A stretch of DNA of 64,000 nt from positions 511,856,263 through 511,920,262 of the forward strand of contig NC_058524.1 in the NCBI RefSeq assembly GCF_904849725.1, given 5' to 3'. This document shows positions 23,014-34,850 of the stretch, in pieces. The DNA is from Hordeum vulgare subsp. vulgare (lineage: Eukaryota; Streptophyta; Magnoliopsida; Poales; Poaceae). Position numbers and translations under genes: made by a program. Under the pieces are notes generated by a model, which was given only the letters and a program-made list of their open reading frames with translations, ran no database searches and was not told the DNA's origin. Position 1 is the stretch's first letter, and the number at the start of each line of letters is the position of its first letter.

Positions 23014-24536
23014 TGATGCGTCCATTTTGCATCATGCTTTCATGTTGAGATTTATTTCTTGTTGGGCAGTTATTTCATTTCACGGTCCAATACTTATGCC
23101 TTTTCTCTCTTATTTTGCAAGGTTTACATGAAGAGAGAGAATGCCGGCAGCTGGAATTCTGGCCTGAAATAGGAGCAAAGTTGAGATACCTATTCTGCGC
23201 AACTTCAAACGCTGTAAAAATCAACGATGATTTTTTCGGGAATTATAAAAAATACTCGGCCGAAGAAGTGTCACAGGGGTGCCAGCAGGTGGCCACAAGC
23301 CTGCTAGGTGCGACCACCCCCCTGGTCGCGCCTAGGGGGCTTGTCGGCACCCAGCTGGCCCTCTGGCCCCCCTCTTCTGCTATATGAAGGGTTTCGTCCG
23401 AAAAAAAAATCAGGAGGAGGCATTTTCGAGGATTCGCCGCCGCCACGAGGCGGAACTTGAGCAGAACCAATCTAGAGCTCCGGCAGGACGATCTTGCCGG
23501 GGAAACTTCCCTCCCGGAGGGGGAAATCATCGCCATCGTCATCACCAACACTACTCTCATCGTAGGGGACTCATCACCAGCAACATCTTCATCAGCACCA
23601 TCTCATCTCCAAACCCTAGTTCATCACTTGTAACGAATCTCCGTCTCGCGACTCCGATTGGTACTTGTAAGGTTGCTAGTAGTGTTAATTACTCTTTGTA
23701 GTTGATGCTAGTTGGATTACTTGGTGGAAGAGTTTATGTTCAGATCCTTGATGCTACTCATTACCTCTCTGGTCATGAATATGATTATGCTTTTTGAGTA
23801 GTGACTTTTGTTCCTGAGGACATGGGATAAGTCATGCTAATAGTAGTCGTGTGAATTTGGTATTCGTTCGATATTTTGATGTGTTGTATGTTGTTTATCC
23901 TCTAGTGGTGTTATGTGAACGTCGACTACATAACACTTCACCATTATTTGGGCCTAGAGGAAGGCATTGGGAAGTAGTAAGTAGATGATGGGTTGCTAGA
24001 GTGACAGAAGCTTAAACCCTAGTTTATGCGTTGCTTCGTAAGGGGCTGATTTGGATCCACTAGTTTAATGTTATGGTTAGACTTTGTCTTAGTTCTTCTT
24101 TCATAGTTGCAGATGCTTGCGAGAGGGGTTAATCATAAGTGGGATGCTTGTCCAAGTAAGGGCAGTACCCAAGCGCTGGTCCACCCACATATCAAACTAT
24201 CAAAGTAACGAACGCGAATCATATGAACATGATGAAAACTAGCATGACATAAATTCCCGTGTGTCCTTGGGAGCGTTTTTCCTCCTATAAGACTTTGTCT
24301 AGGCTTGTCCCTTGCTACAAAAGGGATTGGTCCACTTTGCTGCATCGTTTCTACTTTTGTTACTTGTTGCTTGCTACGAATCATCTCACCACACAATCAC
24401 TTGTTACTGATAATTTCAGTGCTTGCAGATTTACCTTGCTGAAAACCACTTGTCATATCCTTTTGCTCCTCCTTGGGTTCGACACTCTTACTTATTGAAA
24501 GGACTATGATAGATCCCCTATACTTGTGTACCATCA
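23014..24536 (+). repeat. 5' LTR of element C
   Basis: Starts TGATGCGTCC, one change from the family consensus TGATACG, and ends GTACCATCA. It holds the GC-rich inverted repeat near 23290-23350 and a CTATATGAAGG promoter-like stretch after it. Confidence 0.92.
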
Positions 24537-24546
24537 TACTCTTGTC

Positions 24547-24564
24547 TAGCGCCGTTGCCGGGTA
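24547..24564 (+). promoter_or_regulatory. Primer-binding site of element C
   Basis: TAGCGCCGTTGCCGGGTA matches the Asp-tRNA complement TGGCGCCGTTGCCGGGGA at 16 of 18 positions, 10 bases after the LTR. Confidence 0.85.
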
Positions 24565-24641
24565 GTGAAGCGCCTTTGGTAAGTGGAACTTGGTAAGGAA
24601 ACATTCATATAGTGTGCTGAAATTTATTGTCACTTGTCACT

Positions 24642-25480
24642 ATGGAAACTAATCCTTTGCGGGGCTTGTTCGGGGTATCTTCGCCTCGAACGGAAGCACA
24701 AAGAGTTGCTCCTCAATCTGCTGCACCTACTGAAAATATTTGCTTTGAATTTCCTTCGGGTATGCTTGAGAAATTGCTGGCTAATCCTTTTACACGAGAT
24801 GGAACATCACATCCAGACTTGCATCTAATCTATATAGATGAAGTTTGTGGTTCATTTAAGCTTGCAGGTTTGCTCGAGGATGAGGTCAAGAAGAAGGTCT
24901 TTCCTTTATCTTTGAAGGATAAGGCATTGACATGGTATAGGCTCTGTGATGATACTAGATCATGGAACTACAATCGGTTGAAATTGGAATTTCATCAAAA
25001 GTTTTATCCTATGCATTTAGTACATCATGATCGGAATTATATTTATAATTTTTGGCCTCGTGACAGAGAAAGCATCGCTCAATCTTGGGGAGGCTTAAAT
25101 CAATGTTATATTCATGCCCCAACCATGAGCTCTCGAGAGAAATTATCATTCAGAACTTCTATGCTCGGCTTTCTCATGATGATCGCGCCATGCTTGACAC
25201 TTCTTGTGCCGGTTCTGTTATGAAGAGAGATATTGACTTCAAATGGAATTTATTGGAGAGAATTAAACGCAACTCTGAAGATTGGGAGCTTGAAGAAGGT
25301 AAGGAGTCAAGTATGAATTTCAAGTTTGATTGCGTTAAGTCCTTTGTTGAAACAAATACCTTTAGTGATTTTAGCGCTAAGTATGGACTTGACTCTGAGA
25401 TAGTAGCTTCATTGTGTGAATCATTTGCTGCTCCTATTGATCTCCCAAAGAGAAGTGGTTTAAATATCACCCTCCCTTAG
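24642..25480 (+). pseudogene. gag: gag of element C
   Basis: Starts at ATG 24642 (METNPLRGLFGVSS). Residues 40-130 contain the family blocks IYIDEVCGSFKLAG, KDKALTWYRLCDD and FHQKFYPMHLVHHD. A missing G in the GGGG run near 25087-25091 shifts the frame; D keeps the extra G there. Reading then continues in a second frame (25085-25480) with ELSREIIIQNFYARLS and DFKWNLLERIKRNSED. A second one-base loss near 25452 moves it to the protease frame. No CCHC knuckle is evident, as is usual in this Athila group. Product: particle protein, broken by two frameshifts. Confidence 0.85.
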
Positions 25481-26661
25481 AAGTCAATGTAGTTAAACCC
25501 AATCCAGTTGAATAGAAAGTCATTGCCTATAATGATCCTATTGTTCCCAGTGCTTACATTGAGAAACCACCTTTCCCTGTTAGGATAAAGGATCATTCTA
25601 AAGCTTGAACTGTGATACGTAGAGGCTATATTAGAACACCTACACCCCCTGAACAAACTAGAGTTGAACCTAGCATTGTTATTATCAAATATCTCATGTC
25701 CGATGATGTTGAGGGACATAATATTCACTTCTGTGAAGATGCTGCTAGAATTGATAAACCTCACGCTAGAGACAAACATAGGCCTGTTGTTGGCACGGCT
25801 GTTGTTTCTGTTAAGATAGGAGATCATTGTTATCATGGTTTATGTGACGTGGGTGCTAGTGTTAGTGCAATACCTCAATCCTTATATGATGAAATCAAAG
25901 ATGAGATTGCACCTGTTGAGATAGAGCCTATTGATGTCACTATTCAGCTTGCCAATAGAGATACTATCTGCCCTGTGGGAATTGTTAGGGATGTTGAAGT
26001 CTTATGTGGTAAAATGAAGTATCCTGCTGATTTCCTCATTCTTGCTACCGCACAAGATAGCTTTTGTCCCATCATATTTGGCAGACCTTTTCTCAATACC
26101 GTCAATGCTCATATTGACTGTGAGAAGCAAACTGTCACTTTTGGCTTTGAAGGTGTGTCACATGAGTTCAATTTCTCCAAGTTTGGTAGACAACCTCATG
26201 AAAAGGAGTTGCCTAGTAAGGATGAAACTATTGCCTTAGCTTCTATTGCCATGCCTCCTACTGATCCCTTAGAGAAATACTTGCTTGAGCATGAAAATGA
26301 TATGCATATGGATGAAAGGGATGAGATAGATAGAGTTGTCTTAGAACAATATCCTATCCTTAAGAATAACTTGCTTGTTGAACTGCTTGGGGATCCACCC
26401 CCACCAAAGGGTGATCCTGTGTTCGAGCTTAAATAGTTGCATGATACTCTTAAGTATGCTTATCTTGATGAAAAAGAGATATATCCTGTTATTATTAGTG
26501 CTAGCCTCTCAGAGCATGAAGAAAAGAAGTTACTAAAAACTATGAGAAAGCATCGTGCTGCTATTGGATATACTCTTGATGATCTTAAGGGCATTAGTCC
26601 CACTCTATGCCAGCACAAGATTAAAACTGATCCTGATTTCAAACCAGTTGCTGATCAATAA
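25481..26661 (+). pseudogene. Protease and linker of element C
   Basis: The open frame from 25612 contains KIGDHCYHGLCDVGASVSAI, with the aspartic-protease DVGAS site, followed by FCPIIFGRPFLN and the proline-rich GDPPPPKGDPVFELK. Stops lie upstream near 25513 (TAG, GAG in D) and 25606 (TGA, TCA in D), at 26434-26436 (TAG, CAG in D) and at 26659-26661 (TAA). After each the same frame goes on, so this was one continuous gag-pol frame. Confidence 0.85.
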
Positions 26662-28080
26662 CGGAGATTAAATCCTAAGATGAAAGAAGTAGTGAGAAAA
26701 GAAATACTAAAGCTCCTAGAAGCAGGTATTATCTATCCTGTTGCTCACAGTGATTGGGTGAGTCTGGTGCATTGCGTCCCTAAGAAGGGAGGCATTACCG
26801 TTGTCCCTAATGATAAGGATGAATTGATCCCACATGAGATTATTACTGGCTATAGGATGGTGATTGATTTTAGGAAGTTGAATAAAGCCACTAGGAAAGA
26901 TCATTACCCTTTGCCTTTTATCGACCAAATGCTAGAAAGATTGTCTAAGCACACACACTTCTGCTTTCTAGATGGTTATTCTGGTTTCTCTCAAATACCA
27001 GTTGCACAATCTGATCAGGAGAAAACCACTTTCACCTGCCCTTTCGGTACCTTTGCTTATAGATGTATGCCTTTTGGCTTGTGTAATGCACCTGCCACCT
27101 TTCAAAGATGTATGATGGCTATATTCTCTAACTTTTGTGAAAAGATTGTTGAGGTTTTCATGGATGACTTCTCCGTTTACGGGTCTTCCTTTGATGATTG
27201 CCTCAGCAACCTTGATCGAGTCTTGCAGAGATGTAAAGACACCAATCTTGTCTTGAATTGGGAGAAGTGCCACTTTATGGTTAATGAGGCCATCGTCTTA
27301 GGACATCAAATTTCTGAAAGAGGAATTGAAGTCGATAAGGCTAAGGTTGATGCGATCGAGAAAATGTCATACCCCACGGATATCAAAGGTATAAGAAGTT
27401 TCCTTGGTCATGCTGGTTTCTATAGAAGTTTCATTAAAGACTTCTCTAAGATTTCTAGGCCACTTAGCAATCTCTTGCAAAAGGATATTCCTTTTGTCTT
27501 TGACGATGATTGTGAGGAAGCCTTCGAAATACTTAAGAGGGCTTTGATAACCGCACCTATTGTTCAACCACCTGATTGGAACTTACCTTATGAAATCATG
27601 TGTGATGCTAGTGATTATGCTGTTGGTGCTGTCCTAGGGCAAAGAGTTGATAAGAAGTTCAATGTTATTCACTATGCTAGTAAAACTCTAGACAATGTCC
27701 AAAGAAACTATGCTACTACGGAGAAGGAATTTTTAGCAGTCGTGTTTGCATGTGAAAAGTTCAGGTCCTACATAGTTGATTCCGAAGTCAATCTTCACAC
27801 TGATCACGCTACTATTAAGTACCTCATGGAGAAGAAGGACGCTAAACCTAGACTTGTCAGATGGGTTCTCCTGCTACAAGAATTTGATTTGCACGTTGTC
27901 GACACGAAGGGTGTTGATAACCTAGTGGCAGATAATTTGTTTAGGTTAGAGAACGTTCTTGATGACCCAAAACCCATTGATGATAGCTTTCCCGATGAGG
28001 AATTGAATGCCATCAACGCTTCACGTAGTACACCGTGGTATGCTGATTATGCAAACTATATCGTTGCCAAATATATATAC
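26662..28080 (+). pseudogene. pol: Reverse transcriptase and RNase H of element C
   Basis: The longest uninterrupted pol frame in the window. RT motifs run [68 protein letters not shown], and the active site [13 protein letters not shown]. RNase H begins at [17 protein letters not shown] and includes DHATIKYLM and a [13 protein letters not shown] end. Catalytic residues look intact. Two extra bases in an AT run near 28075 shift the frame at the RNase H-integrase junction, so the frame ends at 28173. Confidence 0.9.
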
Positions 28081-29420
28081 CACCTTGTTTCACATACCAG
28101 CAGAAGAAGAAATTCTTCTTTGACTTCAGGCATTACCTTTTGGATGATCCTCACCTTTATAAGGAAGGAGTAGATGGTGTTATTAGGCGTTGTGTACCTG
28201 AACATGAACAAGGACAGATCCTACAGAAGTGTCACTCCGAGGCCTACGGAGGACACCATCCGGGAGATAGAACTGCACACAAGGTATTGCAATCAGGTTT
28301 CTATTGCCCCAATCTCTTCAAGGATGCCCGTGAGTTTGTCTTGTCTTGTGACGAATGTCAAAGAGTAGGTAATATCGGTAAACGTCAGGAAATGCCTATA
28401 AACTATTCACTTGTTATTGAACCATTTGATGTTTGGGGCTTTGATTATATGGGACCTTTTCCAAAATCAAACGGGTATACTCACATCTTAGTTGATGTTG
28501 ATTATGTCACTAAGTGGGTAGAAGCTATCCCCACTAGTAGTGTTGATCACAACACATCTATTAGAATGCTTAAAGAAGTTATCTTCCCTAGATTTGGAGT
28601 CCCTAGATATCTAATGACGGTGGTGGTTCACATTTCATTCATGGTGCTTTCCGTAAAACGCTTGCTAAGTACGATGTCAACCATAGAATTGCGTTTCCCT
28701 ATCACCCTCAGTCCAGTGGTCAAGTAGAGCTAAGCAATAGAGAGATTAAACTGATTCTGCAAAAGAATGTCAACAGGTCTAGAAAGAATTGGTCTAAGAA
28801 GCTCGATGATGCACTGTGGGCTTATAGAGCTGCCTATAAGAATCCCATGGGCATGTATCCGTACAAAATGGTGTACGGTAAAGCATGTTATTTACCTCTT
28901 GAGTTAGAGCATAACGCTTATTGGGCAATCAAAGAGCTCAACTTTGATTTCAAACTTGCTGGTGACAAGAGGTTATTTGACATTAGTTCGCTTGATGAGT
29001 GGAGAACTCAGGCATATGAAAATGCCAAGTTGTTCAAAGAGAAGGTTAAGAGGTGGCATGGTAAGAGGATACAAAAGCGTGAGTTCAATGTAGGTGATTA
29101 TGTCTTTGCTATATAATTCTCGTCTAAGATTTTTTGCAGGCAAGCTTCTCTCTAAATGGGAAGGTCCCTATATTGTTGAGGAAGTATATCGTTCCGGTGC
29201 TATCAAGATCAACAACATGGAAGGTAATTGTCCGAGAGTTGTAAATGGGCAGAGAATCAAGCATTATATCTCAGGTACTCCCATAAATGTTGAAAGCAAT
29301 ATCATCAATACCATAACTCCGGAAGAATACCTAAGGGATATTTATCAGCCTGTTTCAGACTCCGAAAACAAAGATGTATGTGATTCGGTAAGAAAACAGA
29401 CTCCAAAGCTTTTCCAATAG
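28081..29420 (+). pseudogene. pol: Integrase of element C
   Basis: Second frame (28140-28727): the HHCC zinc-finger region ends LSCDECQRVG, then [18 protein letters not shown] with the first catalytic Asp. A one-base loss near 28618 destroys the frame at the second catalytic Asp (D keeps [11 protein letters not shown] there). Third frame (28847-29116): MVYGKACYLPLELEH and the C-terminal KREFNVGDYV. An extra T near 29106 shifts the end to 29094-29420, ending KLFQ and TAG. The enzyme cannot be made as one protein. Confidence 0.87.
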
Positions 29421-29704
29421 GAATTTTTCTCCGTTTTGGAATATTTAAAAAAATAGAAAAATTGGAAGTAGTCTGGAAAGCGCGCGAGGAGGCGAAAAGC
29501 CTGCCAGGCGCGGGCCCACCCCCTGGCCACGCCTGGGGGGCTTGTGGCCACCTCGTGTGCCTCCCGGACTCCGTTTTCGTGCGGACTACTCCTTCTGGTC
29601 TGGAAAAAATCAATATATATTCTCCCGAAAGGTCTGACCCTTGTATCACACAGATTTCCTCTGTTATCGTTTCAAGCCAGTTTCTGTTGCAGATCTAGAT
29701 CGCT
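29421..29704 (+). promoter_or_regulatory. LTR-like GC-rich hairpin block before the extra ORF of C
   Basis: Between pol and the extra ORF lies a GC-rich inverted repeat (about 29481-29566), with GCCTGCCAGGCG opposed by CGCCTGGGGGGC, then an AATATATAT box at 29612-29620. The arrangement copies the promoter block of the element's own LTR (compare 23280-23400). It may drive a subgenomic transcript for the extra ORF, which is an inference. Confidence 0.4.
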
Positions 29705-30226
29705 ATGACGTCCCCAATAGCTCCGAAGGACAAGATCTTCGAGAAGGTCATGAATCCTTACCTCATGGAAGTGCTGCAACACCCTCAATCTATCGAGATG
29801 CATGAGGGGATGTTGCACATCTGTGATGTTGAGGGGCCCAAGAAGACCAGAAGCGTGGAGACGAGGCTCGAAGCAATGGAGCAACAGGTCTTCAAGTGCC
29901 AAGGGATGGTGGTGCGTGGAATCAACGCCAACCACGTGATGATTACGGAGTTCACCAGCAAGCACAGGATCGATGCCAATGACATTGGGAAGCATCTCTC
30001 CAGGCTCTATGACAGGATTGATCAACTCCAGGCCCAGATCTATGACCTGCAGAACCAAAATTGTGAGTATGAGTATAGATTTAAATCAATACAGTTGGTT
30101 GCAGATTTGAGGATTCCGGAGACTCGATCATCTTTCAATGATGGAGCACCTATGCCTTGGAAGACAGAGGATCAAACATATGTTGCAACAACTCCACCAC
30201 CAGCACCTCCAAAGGAAGACAACTAA
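29705..30226 (+). CDS. Intact extra ORF after pol in element C, 173 aa, function unknown
   Basis: ATG 29705 (MTSPIAPKDK) to TAA 30224-30226, no interruption. The middle (about residues 48-125) is rich in heptad-like Leu, Ile and Val with charged residues, for example HLSRLYDRIDQLQAQIYDLQ, suggesting a coiled coil. The end is proline-rich and closes PPAPPKEDN. I see no signal peptide or membrane segment, so an envelope role has no support despite the env-like position. Elements A, B and D carry ORFs at the same place; A's tail is close to this one, while D and B differ in sequence except for the Pro-rich tail. I do not recognise the family. Confidence 0.7.
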   Translation: MTSPIAPKDKIFEKVMNPYLMEVLQHPQSIEMHEGMLHICDVEGPKKTRSVETRLEAMEQQVFKCQGMVVRGINANHVMITEFTSKHRIDANDIGKHLSRLYDRIDQLQAQIYDLQNQNCEYEYRFKSIQLVADLRIPETRSSFNDGAPMPWKTEDQTYVATTPPPAPPKEDN

Positions 30227-31630
30227 GCACGGGTATGGGCAATCCCCTTGGCTTGTGCCAAGCTTGGGGGATTTGCCCCGGTACCGTATCACCATCACAT
30301 CTTTTGCCTTTACCTTTGTTTTAATTTGTTCCTTTTTAGTTTTATTTTTCTCTAGTAGATTAAAAGTCTTAGTGTTTTAGTCTTGAGTTTTGCTTTGTGT
30401 CACCCCCGATGTATTCGAGCTCGTGAGCCATATAATAAAGAGTGTCTTAGTTGAGGGCTTTGCCTCTTGCCATGATCAAAAGAGTGAGAAAAGAACAAAA
30501 GCATGAAAGATCATGTAATGATCTTATGGGAAGTGATGGCTTCACACATAAAAATAATGTTGATTGAAACTTGTTGAGGGTAGACAAACGTAGACCTTGG
30601 TCATTGTTGCAATTAATTGGAAGTGATAAAGAAGGAGAGGTTCGCATATAAATACATCATCTTTGACACCATCTATGATTGTGAACACTCACTAAACTAT
30701 TACATGCTTAGAAGTAGATGTTGGACAAGGAAGACAACATAATGAATTGTGTTTGCTTGGTTCCGAACAATGTTATATGATTAGAGATCCCTTAGCATGT
30801 GACGATTGCTTCCACCTCATATTAGCCAAAACTCCCGCACCAAGTAGAGATACTACTTGTGCATCCACAAACCTTCAACCCAGTTTTGCCATGAGAGTCC
30901 ACCAGACCTACCTATGGATTGAATAAGATCCCTCAAGTAAGTTGCCATCGGTGCAAGCAATAAAAAATGCTCCCTAATATGTATGATCTATTAGTGTCTG
31001 AAAAATAAGCTTTGTACGAACCTATGATGAGGAAGACATAAAAGTGACAGACTGCATAATAAAGTTCTTTATCACATGAGGCAATATAAAGTGATGTTCC
31101 TCCGCACTAAGAGGACACGCATCCAAACCTCAAAAGCGCATGACAACCTCTGCTTCCCTCTGCGAAGGGCCTATCTTGTACCTTTACTTTTGGCCCTTGA
31201 AAGAGTCATGGTGATCTACACCAATAACTTATTTCGCCTTTATCTTGGCTAACATCATATGCTAGGGGAAGATCTATATTCATATGTCAACTTGGAGGTA
31301 AGCATTCATGAATTATTGTTGTTGACATTACCCTTGAGGTAAGCAGTTGGGAGGCAAAACTATAAGCCCCTATCTTTCTGATGTTGTGATAAATTCCAAT
31401 TGCTTCAATGACTAAAGGCTATCGGTTGTTATTTCTCGGTAAGGTTCTGGATCCATACTTTACTTTGTGAAGGAATTGTCACTTTAGCATCAGAGATTAT
31501 ATGTTGGTATTGCTGTTCTGATCATGATCATGATGCATGCATGTTCGTATTTTTTTTGTCGACACCTCTCTCCCTAAACATGTGGGCATATTTATTGAGC
31601 TCGGCTTTCGCTTGAGGACAAGCGAGGTCT
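30227..31630 (+). other. 3' non-coding internal region of element C
   Basis: About 1.4 kb of non-coding sequence shared with A, B and D between the extra ORF and the polypurine tract. The ORF at 30447-30647 on the minus strand is a shadow. Confidence 0.75.
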
Positions 31631-31643
31631 AAGCTTGGGGAGT
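31631..31643 (+). promoter_or_regulatory. Polypurine tract of element C
   Basis: AAGCTTGGGGAGT immediately before TGATACG of the 3' LTR. Confidence 0.85.
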
Positions 31644-33164
31644 TGATACGTCCATTTTGCATCACGCTTTCATGTTGATATTTATCTCTTCTTGGGCTGT
31701 TATTTCACTTCACGGTACAATACTTATGCCTTTTCTCTCTTATTTTGCAAGGTTTACATGAAGAAGGAGAATGCCGGCAGCTGGAATTCTGGCCTGAAAT
31801 AGGAGCAAAGTTGAGATACCTATTGTGCGCAACTCCAAACGCCGTAAAAATCAACGATGATTTTTTCAGGAATTATGAAAAATACTGGGCCGAAGAAGTC
31901 CCAGAGGGGCGCCAGCAGGTGGCGACAAGCCTGCTAGGCGGGGCCACCCCCCTGGTCGCGCCTAGGGGGCTTGTGGGCACCCAGCTGGCCATCTGCCCTC
32001 CTTTTCTGCTATATGAAGGGTTTCGTCCGGAAAAAAATAGGAGGAGGCTTTTTCGAGGATACGCCGCCGCCACGAGGCGGAACTTGAGCAGAACCAATCT
32101 AGAGCTTCGGCAGGACGATCCTGCCGGGGAAACTTCCCTCCCGGAGGGGGAAATCGTCGCCATCGTCATCACCAACACTCCTCTCATCGGAGGGGACTCA
32201 TCACCATCAACATCTTCATCAGCACCATCTCATCTCCAAACCCTAGTTCATCACTTGTAACCAATCTCCGTCTCGCGACTCCGATTGGTAATTGTAAGGT
32301 TGCTAGTAGTGTTAATTACTCTTTGTAGTTGATGCTAGTTGGATTACTTGGTGGAAGAGTTTATGCTCAGATCCTTGATGCTACATATTACCTCTCTGGT
32401 CATGAATATGATTATGCTTTGTGAGTAGTTACTTTTGTTCCTGAGGACATGGGATAAGTCATGCTAATAGTAGTCATGTGAATTTGGTATTCGTTCGATA
32501 TTTTGATGTGTTGTATGTTGTTTTTCCTCTAGTGGTGCTATGTGAACGTCGACTACATAACACTTCACCATTATTTGGGCCTAGAGGAAGTCATTGGGAA
32601 GTAGTAAGTAGATGATGGGTTGCTAGAGTGACAGAAGCTTAAACCCTAGTTTGTGCGTTGCTTCGTAAGGGGCTGATTTGGATCCACTAGTTTAATGCTA
32701 TGGTTAGACTTTGTCTCAATTCTTCTTTCGTAGTTGCGGATGCTTGCGAGAGGGGTTAATCATAAGTGGGATGCTTGTCCAAGTAAGGGCAGTACCCAAG
32801 CGCTGGTCCACCCACATATCAAACTATCAAAGTAACGAACGCGAATCATATGAACATGATGAAAACTACCATGACAGAAATTCCCGTGTGCCCTCGGGAG
32901 CGTTTTTCCTCCTGTAAGACTTTGTCCAGGCTTGTCCCTTGCTACAAAAGGGATTGGGCCACTTTTCTGCACCGTTGCTACTTTTGTTACTTGTTGCTTG
33001 CTACAAATCATCTCACCACACAATCACTTGTTACCGATAATTTCAGTGCTTGCAGATTTTACCTTGCCGAAAACCACTTGTCATATCATTCTGCTCCTCG
33101 CTGGGTTCGACACTCTTACTTATCGAAAGGACTACGATAGATCCCCTATACTTGTGGGTCATCA
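31644..33164 (+). repeat. 3' LTR of element C
   Basis: Starts TGATACGTCC, ends GGGTCATCA, 1521 bp. A 171-codon open frame (31745-32260) crosses the U3/promoter block; the same frame is broken in the 5' LTR and in D and A, so I do not call it a gene. Confidence 0.93.
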
Positions 33165-33859
33165 GTAGTCATGTGAATTTGGTATTCGTTCGATATTTTG
33201 ATGCGATGTATAGTGTCTTTCCTCTAGTGGTGTTATGTGAACGTCGACTACATAATACGTCACCATTATTTGGGCCTAGATGAAGGCATTGGGAAGTATC
33301 AAGTAGATGATGGGTTGCTAGAGTGACAGAAGCTTAAACCCTTGTTTATGCGTCGCTTCGTAAGGGGCTGATTTGGATCCACCAGTTTAATGCTATGGTT
33401 AGACTTAGTCTTAATTCTTCTTTCGTAGTTGCGGATGCTTGCGAGAGGGGTTAATCATAAGTGGGATGTTTGTCCAAGTAAGGGCAGCACCCAAGCACCG
33501 GTCCAACCACATATCAAACTATCGAAGTAGCGAACGCGAATCATATGAACAAGATGATAACTAGCTTGACAGAAATTCCCATGTGTCCTCGGGAGCGCTT
33601 CACTTCCTATAAGAGGTTGTCCAGGCTTGTCCCTTGCTACAAAAGTTATTGGGCCACTTTGCTGCACCTTTGTTACTATTGTTACTTGCTACTTGCTATG
33701 AATCATCTTATCACACAACTATCTGTTACCAATAATTTCAGTACTTGCAGAGAATACCTTGCTGAAAACCACTTGTCAGATCCTTCTGCTCCTCGTTGGG
33801 TTCGACACTCTTACTTATCGAAAGGACTATGATAGATCCCCTACACTTGTGGGTCATCA
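33165..33859 (+). repeat. 5' LTR of element D, right part
   Basis: Begins with the duplicated GTAGT (33165-33169) and continues the LTR broken at 23013, ending GGGTCATCA at 33859. Confidence 0.92.
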
Positions 33860-33870
33860 ATACTCTTTTG

Positions 33871-33888
33871 TGGTGCCGTTGCCGGGGA
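33871..33888 (+). promoter_or_regulatory. Primer-binding site of element D
   Basis: TGGTGCCGTTGCCGGGGA matches the Asp-tRNA complement at 17 of 18 positions. Confidence 0.88.
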
Positions 33889-33965
33889 GTGAAAATCCTT
33901 TGGTAAGTGGAATTTGGTAAGGAAAGATTTATATAGTGTGCTCGAATTTATTGTCACTTGTCACT

Positions 33966-34850
33966 ATGGAAACTAATCCTTTGAGGAGCTTGTTCGGGGT
34001 ATCTTCACCTCGAATGGAAGCACAAGGTGTTGCCCCTCAACGTGCTGCACCTACTGAAAATATTAGTTATGAAATTCCTTCGGGTATGCTAGAGAAACTG
34101 CTGGCTAATCCTTTTATAGGAGATGGAACATCACATCCCGACTTGCATCTAATCTATGTAGATGAAGTTTGTGGTTTATTTAAGCTTGCAGGTTTTCCCG
34201 AGGATGAGGTCAAGAAGAAGGTCTTTCCCTTATCTTTGGGGGATAAAGCATTGACATGGTATAGGCTATGTGATGATACTGGATAATGGAACTAAAACCG
34301 ACTGAAATTGGAATTTCATCAAAAGTTTTATCCTATGCATTTGGTACATCGTGATTAGAATTATATCTATAATTTTTGGCCTCGTGATAGAGAAAGTATC
34401 GCTCAAGCTTGGGGGAGGCTTAAATCAACGTTATATTCATGCCCCAAGCATGAGCTCTCGAGATAAATTATTATTTAGAACTTTTATGCTCGGCTTTCTC
34501 ATGATAATCGAACCATGCTTTACACTTCTTGTACAGGTTCTTTTATGAAGAGAGATATTGACTTCAAATGGAATTTATTGGAAAGAATTAAACGCAACTC
34601 TGAATATTGGGAGCTTGATGAAGGTAAGGAGTCAGGTATGAATCTCAAGTTTGATTGCGTTAAATCCTTTATTGAAACAAATACTTTTTGTGATTATAGC
34701 GCTAAATATGGACTTGACTCTGAGATAATAGCTTCATTGTGTGAATCATTTGCTGCTCATATTGATCTACCTAAAGAGAAGTGGTTTAAATATCATCCTC
34801 CCTTAGAAGTCAATGTAGTTAAACCCAATCCAGTTGAAGAGAAAGTCATC
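33966..34850 (+). pseudogene. gag: gag of element D
   Basis: Starts at ATG 33966 (METNPLRSLFGVSS). The frame is kept from start to end, unlike C, but stops interrupt it: TAA at 34284 and 34293, TAG near 34354, TAA near 34461, TAG at 34476 (CAG in C). After these it is open from 34515 and carries DFKWNLLERIKRNSEYWE and SAKYGLDSEIIASLCESFA. It corresponds to the gag core of C without the two frameshifts. Confidence 0.83.

Larger units (their letters stand above)
23014..33164 (+). mobile_element. Athila-clade Gypsy retrotransposon C (complete)
   Basis: A complete 10,151-bp element inserted in the 5' LTR of D, flanked by GTAGT (23009-23013 and 33165-33169). LTRs are 1523 and 1521 bp. In the first 390 bp of the two LTRs I count roughly 30 differences, so it is not recent. 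It has PBS, gag, protease, RT, RNase H, integrase, an intact extra ORF and PPT. The pol region keeps one frame for long stretches, with stops and shifts listed in the entries below. Confidence 0.94.

Noticed and set aside
29305..29698. Short ORFs around the end of C pol
   Set aside because: They overlap the GC-rich hairpin block and the pol end in other frames, with no conserved protein between C, D and B.
31745..32260. 171-codon ORF inside C's 3' LTR
   Set aside because: It crosses the promoter block, and the same frame is broken in C's 5' LTR and in the LTRs of A, D and B, so it is probably chance.
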